Positions 25,759 to 34,093 of a stretch of 64,000 nt of DNA are shown piece after piece (the first letter of the stretch is position 1; every line of letters starts with the position of its first letter). The stretch covers positions 1,054,001 through 1,118,000 of the forward strand of contig OZ223471.1 of the NCBI GenBank assembly GCA_965140775.1. Direction: 5' to 3'. The notes below the pieces were generated by a model. The model saw only the letters and a program-made list of their open reading frames with translations. It had not been told where the DNA came from and did not search any database. A program made the translations under genes and the position numbers. Source of the stretch: UBA6244 sp965140775. Its GTDB lineage: Bacteria; Bacteroidota; Bacteroidia; Bacteroidales; F082.

Positions 25759-27258
25759 TTAATACAGTGCTTCGTGGCATTCGAAGCATTTGGTTTCTTT
25801 CCACTCTTCTCCAATATCTTCCGGATGTTGAAAAATCAAACTGCTGTCGCCAACGGCGTATGACAAGTTGTTGGGAGGCCCCTGGGCTTTGATGTCGTGG
25901 CAGATTTCGCATTTGTTGGTGATAACACGACCTTCTTCGCTGGTAAACGAATTGTTGTGACAGCGGAAGCAACCATTGGATTCGATATGCCCGATGTAGT
26001 TGGGATAGTGGGTCCAGTTGGCTTTCATGAATGGAAATATATTGTTGGCATAGCCCTCTTGCAAAGCGGCGATGGCCTGATTCAGTTTTTCGCTGTCCGT
26101 TTCGAGCACTTCAGGATAGTGTTTGGCATAATAAGCTGTTATCTTGTCTTTTATACCCATCATGGCGCTGTCTTTGGTGGTGTATTCCTCCTGAAGAATA
26201 CCCATGGCAGCCAGTTTTATCTCGGGTATGCTACCTGAAATTTTTCCGGCACTCATGGCCTGATCGAAGAACGTGGATGGGCTGCGGTAGTTGTGCGAAG
26301 GACGGTTGTGGCAGTCCAAACAGTCCATGGTGCGCATTTGGTCGGTATAATTTTCCGGAATCTGGTCTTCCGTGTCGGCATCCCGGTAGGTAGTTACCTT
26401 ACCTGTTTTGAGGTTTGTATAAACTACCAGTCCGATGGAATCGCGTTTGCGGCTCAGCGGGAGATATTCCATTTTTACGTCGGGGTTGATATGCCAGTGG
26501 ATGCCTTCGTGCAGTCCTTGGGCACTAATTCTGGGGCCTGTTTTCATGAGCAGGCTGATGTCCCATTCGCTGTTTTCTTCGTTGGCCAGATAATGTCGTT
26601 TGGTGATGTATTTCCGATCGTAGAATTTTTCGGGCCAATGGCATTTTTCGCAGGTTTCGCGTGCAGGGCGCAAACTGTGAACCGGGGTTTCGATGGGTGT
26701 GGGGAAGGAATTGGTTAATACCGAATACACCTGATAAAGTCCTGATAATTTGGATCGTACGTACCAGCCGGCACCGCTTCCCACATGACATTCCACGCAA
26801 TTAACCCGGGCATGGGCCGAACCATGATAGGTAACATATTCGGGTTCCATCACATTGTGACACAAAGTGCCGCAAAACTCGTTTGATTCGGTGTAATGAA
26901 AAGCTTCGTAACTGCCAATGGAGCTGAGCAATAGAAAAACCGTGCTTCCCAACACAAATATCATTACCGCAGTTCGTTGACCCGGATCGTTCAGATTAAC
27001 AATGGGTAATTTTTCGGAAGCGTTGTCCTCTCCCGATTTAATTTTCTTTCGCTTACGGAGGGCACCTATGGGAATCATCAGTAATCCGAGCACCAAAAAT
27101 ACGGGTAGGATGATGTAAGTGATCAACCCCGAATAGCTGTCGCCCCGGTCGAATACCAACGATATGGCCATTAAAAAAACAATTAAAAGCAGACTGATAA
27201 ACGCCAATGCAGCGCCAAAAATGGTGGTCCAACTGTAGAAAGAACGTGGGAGTTTCAT
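25759..27258 (-). CDS. NapC/NirT-like membrane cytochrome c, seven haems
   Basis: A 499-residue protein with three N-terminal hydrophobic segments (about 12-35, 44-66, 97-114) and a periplasmic multihaem part. Haem sites are one CxxxCH (CGTLCH, 129-134) and six CxxCH (CVECH, CEKCH, CLDCH, CFRCH, CEICH, CFECH). The block EFCGTLCHNVMEPEY and HARVNCVECHVG matches the NapC/NirT quinol-oxidising fold. Such proteins take electrons from menaquinol and pass them to periplasmic cytochromes. It is larger than four-haem NapC, so a fused acceptor part is likely. It has its own terminator. Confidence 0.85.
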   Translation of the reverse strand: MKLPRSFYSWTTIFGAALAFISLLLIVFLMAISLVFDRGDSYSGLITYIILPVFLVLGLLMIPIGALRKRKKIKSGEDNASEKLPIVNLNDPGQRTAVMIFVLGSTVFLLLSSIGSYEAFHYTESNEFCGTLCHNVMEPEYVTYHGSAHARVNCVECHVGSGAGWYVRSKLSGLYQVYSVLTNSFPTPIETPVHSLRPARETCEKCHWPEKFYDRKYITKRHYLANEENSEWDISLLMKTGPRISAQGLHEGIHWHINPDVKMEYLPLSRKRDSIGLVVYTNLKTGKVTTYRDADTEDQIPENYTDQMRTMDCLDCHNRPSHNYRSPSTFFDQAMSAGKISGSIPEIKLAAMGILQEEYTTKDSAMMGIKDKITAYYAKHYPEVLETDSEKLNQAIAALQEGYANNIFPFMKANWTHYPNYIGHIESNGCFRCHNNSFTSEEGRVITNKCEICHDIKAQGPPNNLSYAVGDSSLIFQHPEDIGEEWKETKCFECHEALY

Positions 27259-27380
27259 GGTGGTGATAATTTGTTATGAAGATATTATTTTAGTAACGAT
27301 CGCTAATGAAAGAAGGGGCATTGGTAGCAAACAAAACGAAATAGCCGGTCAAAAACCGACTTGCAACAAACAGTCGTAAC

Positions 27381-27440
27381 AAAAAGAGAGCGATAATCGC
27401 GCATGCATTTTGATTGCACACGTCGGATTATCGCTTTCTC
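27381..27440 (-). terminator. Terminator of the tetrahaem cytochrome gene
   Basis: AGCGATAATC (27389-27398) pairs with GATTATCGCT (27426-27435). On the minus strand the hairpin is followed by CTCTTTTTG. Confidence 0.75.
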
Positions 27441-27449
27441 TAATCAGTA

Positions 27450-27941
27450 TTAATTATTTGTTGGAATGGGGTGAACGATTTTGGCTTTGTACTCTTCGTA
27501 GTTAAAGCCTTTGAAATGAGGGCTTTCTTCGTTGTGACAAGCAATACATGTTTTTTCGTCAGGGATCACCATGCCGTTTTCCAGTGCTTTTTCACGGTTC
27601 TTCATGATGGCATTGGGAAAATATTTGCTTCCCGGTCCATGACACGATTCACACGAAACGCCTTCCTCAACAGTAAGAGAAACGATCAAACTGGGGTCAA
27701 CACTTCCGGCGGTAGCATGACATTTCAAACATTTGGGGTCTTTGGCTTCATCGCCTTTGAGGCTTTCCATGGCGTGGGCATGTTTCGACTCCGACCATTG
27801 TTTGTACTGTGCGCCCGTGGCGGGTTTGTTGTGACACATTTTGCATTTTTTTACGCCCATGTATTCAAAATCCTGAGCTTTCAGACCTGTGCTTCCCAAG
27901 AAAAGGAGTAAGCTGGCCAAAATAAAACTTCTAAGTACCAT
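27450..27941 (-). CDS. Periplasmic tetrahaem cytochrome c, c554 type
   Basis: A 163-residue protein with a signal peptide (ends LKAQ) and four CxxCH sites: CKMCH, CLKCH, CESCH (CESCHGPGSKY) and CIACH. The spacing and the WSESKHAHAMESL block resemble the cytochrome c554 family. With no membrane anchor it should be a soluble periplasmic shuttle between inner-membrane and outer-membrane cytochromes of this cluster. A separate terminator follows, and its upstream gap of about 260 bases suggests its own promoter. Confidence 0.88.
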   Translation of the reverse strand: MVLRSFILASLLLFLGSTGLKAQDFEYMGVKKCKMCHNKPATGAQYKQWSESKHAHAMESLKGDEAKDPKCLKCHATAGSVDPSLIVSLTVEEGVSCESCHGPGSKYFPNAIMKNREKALENGMVIPDEKTCIACHNEESPHFKGFNYEEYKAKIVHPIPTNN

Positions 27942-28203
27942 AGTTTTAAAATTTTGATTAATAATTATTTTCTTTATTCGTGTTATTGCTGTGGTGATAA
28001 TTGTAGTTATTTATTATTAGTTTTTTACGTTGATAATTGGCGAATAGTTCTTCCAAATTTAATGTATCTTTTGTTAGCATCCCAATTTTTACATTCCAAA
28101 ATTAAAGGTGCACGTTATGAATGAATTACAAAATGTATACCGATTTGAAGAGTTGTTAAATTTAGTTGTAACATTCATGATATAAGTGTCTTAATATTCA
28201 AAA
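27942..28203. other. AT-rich intergenic DNA in the cytochrome cluster
   Basis: About 260 bases between two minus-strand genes. It should hold the promoter of the tetrahaem gene and the end of the 19-haem transcript. No clear box, hairpin or Fnr-type palindrome was found. Confidence 0.4.
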
Positions 28204-30999
28204 TTAGTAACTTCCCAGGATAAGTGAGTAAACTATTAAAATAATCATAATAACTCCCATAGTCAGGAAAAGAAATCCGAAAAAGCGGATGATTTTTAAC
28301 CAGGTTTTCGAAAACTCCTTGGTAACGACCACCTTTTCCAGTCGGCCCGATTCAACCAGTTCCTTGTATTCACGAGGTCTGTCCTTTTTATACTCTTCCA
28401 ATGGCACATGTCCGGTGAAAATTACCGTATCCATGGGGAAGGATTCAGGACGTAAATGGGTATTGAAAAAGTGAATGGTAAAGATAAATCCGGTGGCCAA
28501 CAGGGCTTCGTCGCTGTGGATGATTTGTGCCACATTAATGGCCCAACCGGGTATGAACAGGGTGAAAAATTCAGGAAACCAGAGGATAAGACCTGACAAT
28601 CCAATAACGGCAACTCCCCAGAAAACAGCCATGTAATCGAATTTTTCCCAATAAGTCCAGCGGCCATATTCAGGGCGGGGTCCTTGTCCGAAGAACCACT
28701 TGATGGAAGCGCCCAAATCTTTAAGGTCTTGTTTGCTGAACATCAATGAGTTTTTTCCAAGCAGAAATTCCTTAACAGAAATCCCTTCCTTGGCCCGCAG
28801 TTGGAAAAGCGTTGACAGGTGGAAAGCAAAATATCCAAAAGTTACCAGGGCTGCGAAGCGGTGGATGTTACCGGCTGCTTTAACACCGCCCAGCAAGTTG
28901 GCTACAAAACTCGCCCATTCCATATGGGCAAACTTCAAGGTCATGCCGGTTAAGGCCAGCAGCAAGAAACTCAGGATTACCAGCAAATGTGTGAATCTCT
29001 GACGTTTGTTGAATCTCCGGTAGTATTGTTTGGGTCCGGGAGTTTCTTTGTGTTTATTCTTTTTTCGCTGTTTGAGCGATTGGGGCAACCAAATGAGTGT
29101 GTGCAATCCAAAGAAAGCAAATACTGATACCAGCAGCGTGGTCATGGCCCAGAAAGAATAGAACAGTACATCGTTGTCGTTGTGGGTGGCATGGGTAAGA
29201 TAGCCCGTAAATTCCAGGTTCGCATTGGCATGGCATTGTTTGCAGGTGCTTACAATGTTTTTATATCCCACCTTGGAATCAGGATTGTCCACCTTAAGAA
29301 TTTTGTGGGCGCCATGGCAGTCGGAACAACGGGCGGCGTTTAAATCGCCTAACTGGTAGGCTTTTCCGTGGTACGTTTCTTTGTAGGTTTCCGACAACTT
29401 TTCGTGGCACGAACCGCATTGTACGGTTACCTCATTCATAAATTTGTCTTTGTCTATCTCGCTGATTACGTGTGCCGAGTGACATGTGGTACAGGTGGGA
29501 TAGTTGAGTTTACCGGTATTGTTGCGGATGCTGTGGTCGCTGTTGATATAGTCTTCGTAAACGCTTTTGTGGCAGGTAGCACAGGTGGCAGGAATGTTGC
29601 GGGGATTAACCGACGAGGCCGAGTCAGATTCCTTCAATTCATGATGTGATGTATGGCAGTCGGTGCAAATGGCGCTAACCAGCAACCCTTTTTCGGTAAG
29701 CCCGCGTCCGTGAACACTGGTTGAATAGTCGGCAAAGGCATCTACCTCCTTCAGATCGGTCATGCTGTTGGCCTGCCCGTCTTTTCGGTGACATTGTCCA
29801 CATAGTTGTGGAATTTTGCCACGGTAAGTGGGGGCTGTATCGTCAACTTTTGATTTGGTTTCATGGGTGCCATGACAGTCCGTGCAATAAGGTGCATCTT
29901 TTCGGTTGGCCAAAAAGGCCTTGCCATGACCGCTGTCGAAATACATGTTCGACACATCGTTATGACAATTGGAGCAATCTACCCTCTTTGACGTGGCGCA
30001 AGGCCTGTCGAGTTTGGGATTTACGTCCGTGTGACATTTCATGCACGGGATATTGTTGTGAACCGAGCTGTTAAGCACATTCAAATCCACGCCATGTATG
30101 GTATCTCCTTTATAAACAACCCGTTCCATGGCCGTTTTCTGATCGTGGCACGAAAGACAAGATTTGTTGGATAGGGTTTCTTCAATTTTTTCGTTTTGAA
30201 CCACATGAGGCGGATGGCAATCGGTACACGAAGGTACGGCGCCGGGTTTCTTTTCCCAGAGTTCGTTTTTAATTACCTTTTTGTGGGTTTTTTCGATCCT
30301 GATGTGACATTTCATGCAGGTTTTTGCTACTTGACCCGGATTTACGCTGGAGCTTTTGTTGGCCGAGGGCAATATCATGTGGTTGCCATGACAGTCGTTG
30401 CAGGTGGCCGTTACCAGCAAACCACTTTCGAACAATCCTTTTCCGTGGATGCCCTGACTGTAATTCTGCATGATGTTGTGCTCGGTTATCTGATAAATTT
30501 TGGCAACCGGCGATCCTTCCTTGTGGCAATTACCGCACAAATAGGGAATGTTCATCTTGTAGGTAACCGATTCCGGATTTTGCGACGACAAGATTTTATG
30601 CGTACCATGACATTCCTTACAATCAGGTGCATAAGGTGCTTTTTGACGGAAGGCTTCTCCGTGAATACCTCGATCGAACTGCATTCCGGCACTTTTGTGG
30701 CAACTTGCGCAATTAACAAGTGGCATTTTTACTTCGCCTTCGGAATGGGCGAACTCGTCGGGATTGGGCTCTTTGTGACATTCGGCGCATTGCAAATTTT
30801 GATGTACCGTTTGTTTCAAAACCGATTCCGTCATAAATAACGAAACCTTTTTGCCGTCTTTTACTATGCTCAAATCCGGATCCTCATGACACATGAGGCA
30901 GTCTTCGTTGGATTGTGCCACCACGTTAAAGGTAAAAAAACCCAAGGCCAGGATGAGCAGCCATTTGTATGGATGGTATGTAAGGTTGGTTATACGCAT
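28204..30999 (-). CDS. 19-haem cytochrome c fused to a cytochrome b membrane domain
   Basis: A 931-residue protein. After the signal peptide, residues 34-590 hold 19 CxxCH sites (first CLMCH at 34, last CKQCH at 586-590). Residues from about 605 form several membrane helices with histidines fit for b haems: RFTHLLVIL, GNIHRFAAL with FAFHLSTLF, and AQIIHSDEAL with TIHFFNTHL. The haem part is built from a repeated block (GIHGxAF, APYxxDCKECHGTHK, LCGNCH, LLVTATCNDCHGNH, SSSVNP): two full copies plus a shorter third. It should connect the quinone pool to a long periplasmic haem wire in one chain. The direction of flow is not known. Confidence 0.88.
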   Translation of the reverse strand: MRITNLTYHPYKWLLILALGFFTFNVVAQSNEDCLMCHEDPDLSIVKDGKKVSLFMTESVLKQTVHQNLQCAECHKEPNPDEFAHSEGEVKMPLVNCASCHKSAGMQFDRGIHGEAFRQKAPYAPDCKECHGTHKILSSQNPESVTYKMNIPYLCGNCHKEGSPVAKIYQITEHNIMQNYSQGIHGKGLFESGLLVTATCNDCHGNHMILPSANKSSSVNPGQVAKTCMKCHIRIEKTHKKVIKNELWEKKPGAVPSCTDCHPPHVVQNEKIEETLSNKSCLSCHDQKTAMERVVYKGDTIHGVDLNVLNSSVHNNIPCMKCHTDVNPKLDRPCATSKRVDCSNCHNDVSNMYFDSGHGKAFLANRKDAPYCTDCHGTHETKSKVDDTAPTYRGKIPQLCGQCHRKDGQANSMTDLKEVDAFADYSTSVHGRGLTEKGLLVSAICTDCHTSHHELKESDSASSVNPRNIPATCATCHKSVYEDYINSDHSIRNNTGKLNYPTCTTCHSAHVISEIDKDKFMNEVTVQCGSCHEKLSETYKETYHGKAYQLGDLNAARCSDCHGAHKILKVDNPDSKVGYKNIVSTCKQCHANANLEFTGYLTHATHNDNDVLFYSFWAMTTLLVSVFAFFGLHTLIWLPQSLKQRKKNKHKETPGPKQYYRRFNKRQRFTHLLVILSFLLLALTGMTLKFAHMEWASFVANLLGGVKAAGNIHRFAALVTFGYFAFHLSTLFQLRAKEGISVKEFLLGKNSLMFSKQDLKDLGASIKWFFGQGPRPEYGRWTYWEKFDYMAVFWGVAVIGLSGLILWFPEFFTLFIPGWAINVAQIIHSDEALLATGFIFTIHFFNTHLRPESFPMDTVIFTGHVPLEEYKKDRPREYKELVESGRLEKVVVTKEFSKTWLKIIRFFGFLFLTMGVIMIILIVYSLILGSY

Positions 31000-31025
31000 T
31001 TTATAACATATTCGGTAAGTGGTGG

Positions 31026-31042
31026 TTGATCATAATGATCAA
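31026..31042. promoter_or_regulatory. TTGATCATAATGATCAA palindrome upstream of the 19-haem gene
   Basis: A 17-base palindrome with one central base, whose outer TTGAT and ATCAA match Fnr half sites but with a seven-base spacer instead of four. It lies 27-43 bases before the start of the 19-haem gene. Confidence 0.45.
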
Positions 31043-31077
31043 TATTAGTTTGATATCTAGTTGTTTACGATAAATAC

Positions 31078-31686
31078 TTAGTGCCAGCCATTCACCATAC
31101 TTTTAAAATTACTCCAGGGTGTTTTGCCTATGGTGCAGAAATAAACATGGATAAACAGAAAAATGGAGAGTCCGAAACCGGATATGATGTGAACCAATCC
31201 GGTAAGGTGGATGCCACTGAATCCAAATACGTTTTTAACAATAAATTCGGGAAAAATAAGTGCCAATCCGCTGGCAATCATCACCGGCATCAAAAAATAC
31301 ATGGCGCCGATGTAGCTGAGTTTCTGAAGTGGGTTAAATTTTCGTTCTTCGTTTACGGGGTAAGGGCAGCTTTGGTGTTTAAAGATGCCGTATGTGTAAT
31401 ATTTAATTTGGGCTACCAGTTCTTTAACAAAACCTTTGCGTTTGGTTTTGTAATACTTGCCGTTGGCCGTAAACATGTTTCCGATTACAAACATAAAGTA
31501 GGCAAAAGTGATGGCTATTCCGGCGATGTTATGGGTAGAAACAGCCACATTGAAATCGATAAATGAAAAGTCAACCGACGAATATTGCAGACTCAATCCT
31601 GTAAATACCAATACCAGAAACAATACGGCATTGGTAACATGCCAGATACGAAGCCAGATGGGATAGAGATATAATTTTGTTTCCAT
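31078..31686 (-). CDS. Cytochrome b/b561-type membrane subunit
   Basis: A 202-residue integral membrane protein with four or five helices. Paired histidines are in IWHVTNAVLFL, STHNIAGIAI, LTGLVHIISG and LFIHVYFC. It resembles the b subunits of formate dehydrogenase, thiosulfate reductase and NiFe hydrogenase. Its start is one base from the stop of the seven-haem gene upstream, so the two form a b/c pair that could exchange electrons with quinone. Confidence 0.85.
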   Translation of the reverse strand: METKLYLYPIWLRIWHVTNAVLFLVLVFTGLSLQYSSVDFSFIDFNVAVSTHNIAGIAITFAYFMFVIGNMFTANGKYYKTKRKGFVKELVAQIKYYTYGIFKHQSCPYPVNEERKFNPLQKLSYIGAMYFLMPVMIASGLALIFPEFIVKNVFGFSGIHLTGLVHIISGFGLSIFLFIHVYFCTIGKTPWSNFKSMVNGWH

Positions 31687-31687
31687 G

Positions 31688-32650
31688 TTATTTAGTAATT
31701 ATTCTGAGGATGGCATGAATGGCAATTCCGAAAAGAACAAGGCCAAAGAAAATCAAACTGGCCACGTTGAGGTAGTAGTTTCTGTTGGCACCTATAATAT
31801 AATGATCGGAGAGAATGGCAGCATTGAAGAACCCCAGTTCGTTTCTTTTTTCAACTGCCTGAAATTTGTACAAGGTGGCCATCAGCAACGAATTTTGAGA
31901 GTGACATTCCACGCACCGTTTTACAGCTTTTTCTTTGGGTAATACTTTGTGAGCTATCAACATTTCCCTGTCGATTTCAGTATGACACTCGATGCACCGT
32001 ACTTTGCTGAAGTGCAACTTTTGGTTGGGAAGCCAATCGTGTGTGACCAATACATTGGGATTGGTTCCGTCACTGAGCAACTGATATTTGTCGATATCGG
32101 CATGGCAGCTCAGGCAAATGTTGTTGTCGTAAACAATTACCTCGTTAATATTTTTATTGTTGCGGGCATTTATTTTGTATTCGTGCGGATTGTGACACAT
32201 CCAGCAGGTGAAGTCGTCGCTGTGTTTGGTGGAATGCACACTTTCCTGAAACTCCTCTTCGATTCGTTCAAATTGATACTGGGCATAGGTATCGTCGCCT
32301 CCGTGGCAGTCCATACAGGCGAATTGTTGTTCCATGCGTAAGGCGCCATCATGAGGGAAATTCTCGTATTCAGGTGAATGACAATCGGTACACATGAACG
32401 AGGCGTGATTGCTTTGATAGAATTTCACTGAATCCACAATAAAATACGGATTCATTCTATCTTTCACATCCTTGTCTAAACCCTCGTTGAAATAATGGTA
32501 TGTTTTCTGACCATGACACTTAAAACACTGGTGGTTGTAAGCGGCATTTTCAAAAACGACTGCATCGTCAGGGGTGGTGGCCCGGGCGGGAATACAACTC
32601 CACAGCAGCAGGGCAAACACTACAGTTGATTTTGCTATTGTTTTGGTCAT
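31688..32650 (-). CDS. Seven-haem cytochrome c with C-terminal membrane anchor
   Basis: A 320-residue protein with an N-terminal signal (SCIPARA), seven CxxCH sites (CFKCH, CTDCH, CMDCH, CWMCH, CLSCH, CIECH, CVECH) and a C-terminal helix (VASLIFFGLVLFGIAIHAIL). The anchored tail places the haem domain in the periplasm beside the cytochrome b made by the next gene. The upstream ATG at 32683 sits in the loop of a strong hairpin, so the start at MTKTIAK is preferred. Confidence 0.85.
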   Translation of the reverse strand: MTKTIAKSTVVFALLLWSCIPARATTPDDAVVFENAAYNHQCFKCHGQKTYHYFNEGLDKDVKDRMNPYFIVDSVKFYQSNHASFMCTDCHSPEYENFPHDGALRMEQQFACMDCHGGDDTYAQYQFERIEEEFQESVHSTKHSDDFTCWMCHNPHEYKINARNNKNINEVIVYDNNICLSCHADIDKYQLLSDGTNPNVLVTHDWLPNQKLHFSKVRCIECHTEIDREMLIAHKVLPKEKAVKRCVECHSQNSLLMATLYKFQAVEKRNELGFFNAAILSDHYIIGANRNYYLNVASLIFFGLVLFGIAIHAILRIITK

Positions 32651-32669
32651 GGTTGGTTGTTGGTTTTTT

Positions 32670-32700
32670 CCCTTAACGGCCATAGGAAAGCCGTTAAGGG
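32670..32700. other. Perfect 11-bp stem-loop between cytochrome-cluster genes
   Basis: CCCTTAACGGC and GCCGTTAAGGG pair across a nine-base loop. No T-run follows on the minus strand, so it is not a classic terminator. It may protect or attenuate the mRNA between the barrel gene and the seven-haem gene. Confidence 0.65.
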
Positions 32701-32726
32701 AAAGGTTTTAATAATTTAATGGAGGC

Positions 32727-33611
32727 CTAAAAATTCCACAATCGTGTAATGGTAAAGCCAATCATGATATCTCCGTTGAGGAAATCATTTTGGTTGTGCA
32801 TGTACATGTCTTGAGGAACAATGCCATCAGCGGTGGAAATATAAACCTGAAAGGCATGAGTGCCGGTAAATGCTTCATAACCAATGGCAAAATTGGGTAA
32901 TGAAGGATTGGTAAACTCCCTGTTTTCGGAAATACCTTTCACCTTCAAGGGAACATCGTATTGGAAAATAATGGACGATTGGGTAGAAAATTTAATTCTA
33001 CCTGCAACGCCTACACCAATTTTATCGTGATCGTACAGTTTGGCCACCGAATTGTAGTGGGTAAAGCTGGCCGTAGCTTGCAACGACAACCAATCGTTGA
33101 ATTTTCTGCCAACAATCAACTGGCTGAAATACGAAAATCTGTTGCTGAATTTGTAGTCCAGACCAAAGGCATCATCTGCTTGACCACTAATGGCCATGTT
33201 ACCATAGAGTGTAACCGAAACGGGGATGCTGTTGGAGCGGGTTTGTTCCAGTGCGGTGTACTTCACTTGAAAATCGTTGTACATGTTTTTCTTGGTGATA
33301 CCATAACCAATCATCAGGTTTTTCATGATGGTATAGTTGAATCCAATGCGGATGTTGGCACCGGGAGCGTAAATGCCGTAAAGGTCGGATATTCCGTTGG
33401 TGTTGACATTGCCAAAACGGTGTTGGATAAGCAATTCCAAAGTTTTGGGAGCAGCCACCACGGAAGTTTGGTTATCAATCAGAATCCCACTTTCGAAGGG
33501 AGAGCGCACAGGCCGGTTGTCGGCTTCTTTTTCTTCCTGAGCTGTTACCAATTGAGGCATAAATAACATGGACAGCAGCCCAATCATCGTATAGTTAAAG
33601 AATTTCTTCAT
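32727..33611 (-). CDS. Outer-membrane beta-barrel protein, DUF5777 type
   Basis: A 294-residue protein with a signal peptide (ends LVTAQ) and alternating aromatic strands ending in Phe (FTITRLWNF), as expected of a barrel of 12-14 strands. It resembles the DUF5777 family of Bacteroidota, whose role is not established. It sits between periplasmic cytochromes and two cytochrome lipoproteins, the position a porin holds in porin-cytochrome conduits. No haem motif is present in the barrel. Confidence 0.75.
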   Translation of the reverse strand: MKKFFNYTMIGLLSMLFMPQLVTAQEEKEADNRPVRSPFESGILIDNQTSVVAAPKTLELLIQHRFGNVNTNGISDLYGIYAPGANIRIGFNYTIMKNLMIGYGITKKNMYNDFQVKYTALEQTRSNSIPVSVTLYGNMAISGQADDAFGLDYKFSNRFSYFSQLIVGRKFNDWLSLQATASFTHYNSVAKLYDHDKIGVGVAGRIKFSTQSSIIFQYDVPLKVKGISENREFTNPSLPNFAIGYEAFTGTHAFQVYISTADGIVPQDMYMHNQNDFLNGDIMIGFTITRLWNF

Positions 33612-33623
33612 CGTTCAGTTCTT

Positions 33624-34007
33624 TTAATTGTTTAAAGCTCCTTGTTCAATCCATAACAATACCAGTGCTGCTTCCGAATCGGTATATTTTTTCCAGGCGT
33701 GTGTGCCGGTGATGGCAGGATTAGGATACATGTATATTTTACTGTCGGCGGGTGTGGTAGCATCAATAAGTCCCATGCTTTGGATACTGTTGAATGCATT
33801 GGCAGCGGTGAGGTCGGGTGCTTCCGCATTCACTCCGTGGCAAGCCACACATTTGGCTGTGAAAATGGGAATAATTTCGGCCGAAAAGCTGAGGGTGTCA
33901 CCTGGGTCGGGTGGGGCGGGAGTGGCCACAAAGTCGTACTGACATGATGCAAAAAACAAGCTTGCTGCCAGCATGACGAATAAAGAGATTTTGTAGGTAC
34001 TTTTCAT
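33624..34007 (-). CDS. Monohaem cytochrome c lipoprotein
   Basis: A 127-residue lipoprotein with lipobox FASC at the end of the signal, one haem site (CVACHG in FTAKCVACHG) and a conserved distal Met (KIYMYPNP). The fold resembles the small cytochrome domain found in Planctomycete-type and Bacteroidota surface proteins. The upstream in-frame ATG at 34079 lies beyond a terminator hairpin and is rejected. It is 12 bases before the barrel gene, so the two are co-transcribed. Confidence 0.85.
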   Translation of the reverse strand: MKSTYKISLFVMLAASLFFASCQYDFVATPAPPDPGDTLSFSAEIIPIFTAKCVACHGVNAEAPDLTAANAFNSIQSMGLIDATTPADSKIYMYPNPAITGTHAWKKYTDSEAALVLLWIEQGALNN

Positions 34008-34033
34008 GTTGATATTTTTAGGGTTTATAATCA

Positions 34034-34065
34034 CCAAAAAGGCCTCATAACTGAAGCCTTTTTGG
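34034..34065. terminator. Terminator after the hexahaem lipoprotein gene
   Basis: CCAAAAAGGC and GCCTTTTTGG pair around a 12-base loop. The T-tract lies in the stem on both strands. Confidence 0.7.
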
Positions 34066-34093
34066 GTAACATTACACATTGTATATGATCAAT

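Noticed and set aside
32651..32683. Upstream start for the seven-haem cytochrome
   Set aside because: The ATG sits in the loop of a perfect hairpin; the next ATG gives a proper signal peptide.
34008..34079. Upstream start for the monohaem lipoprotein
   Set aside because: It would place a terminator hairpin inside the coding region and spoil the lipoprotein signal.
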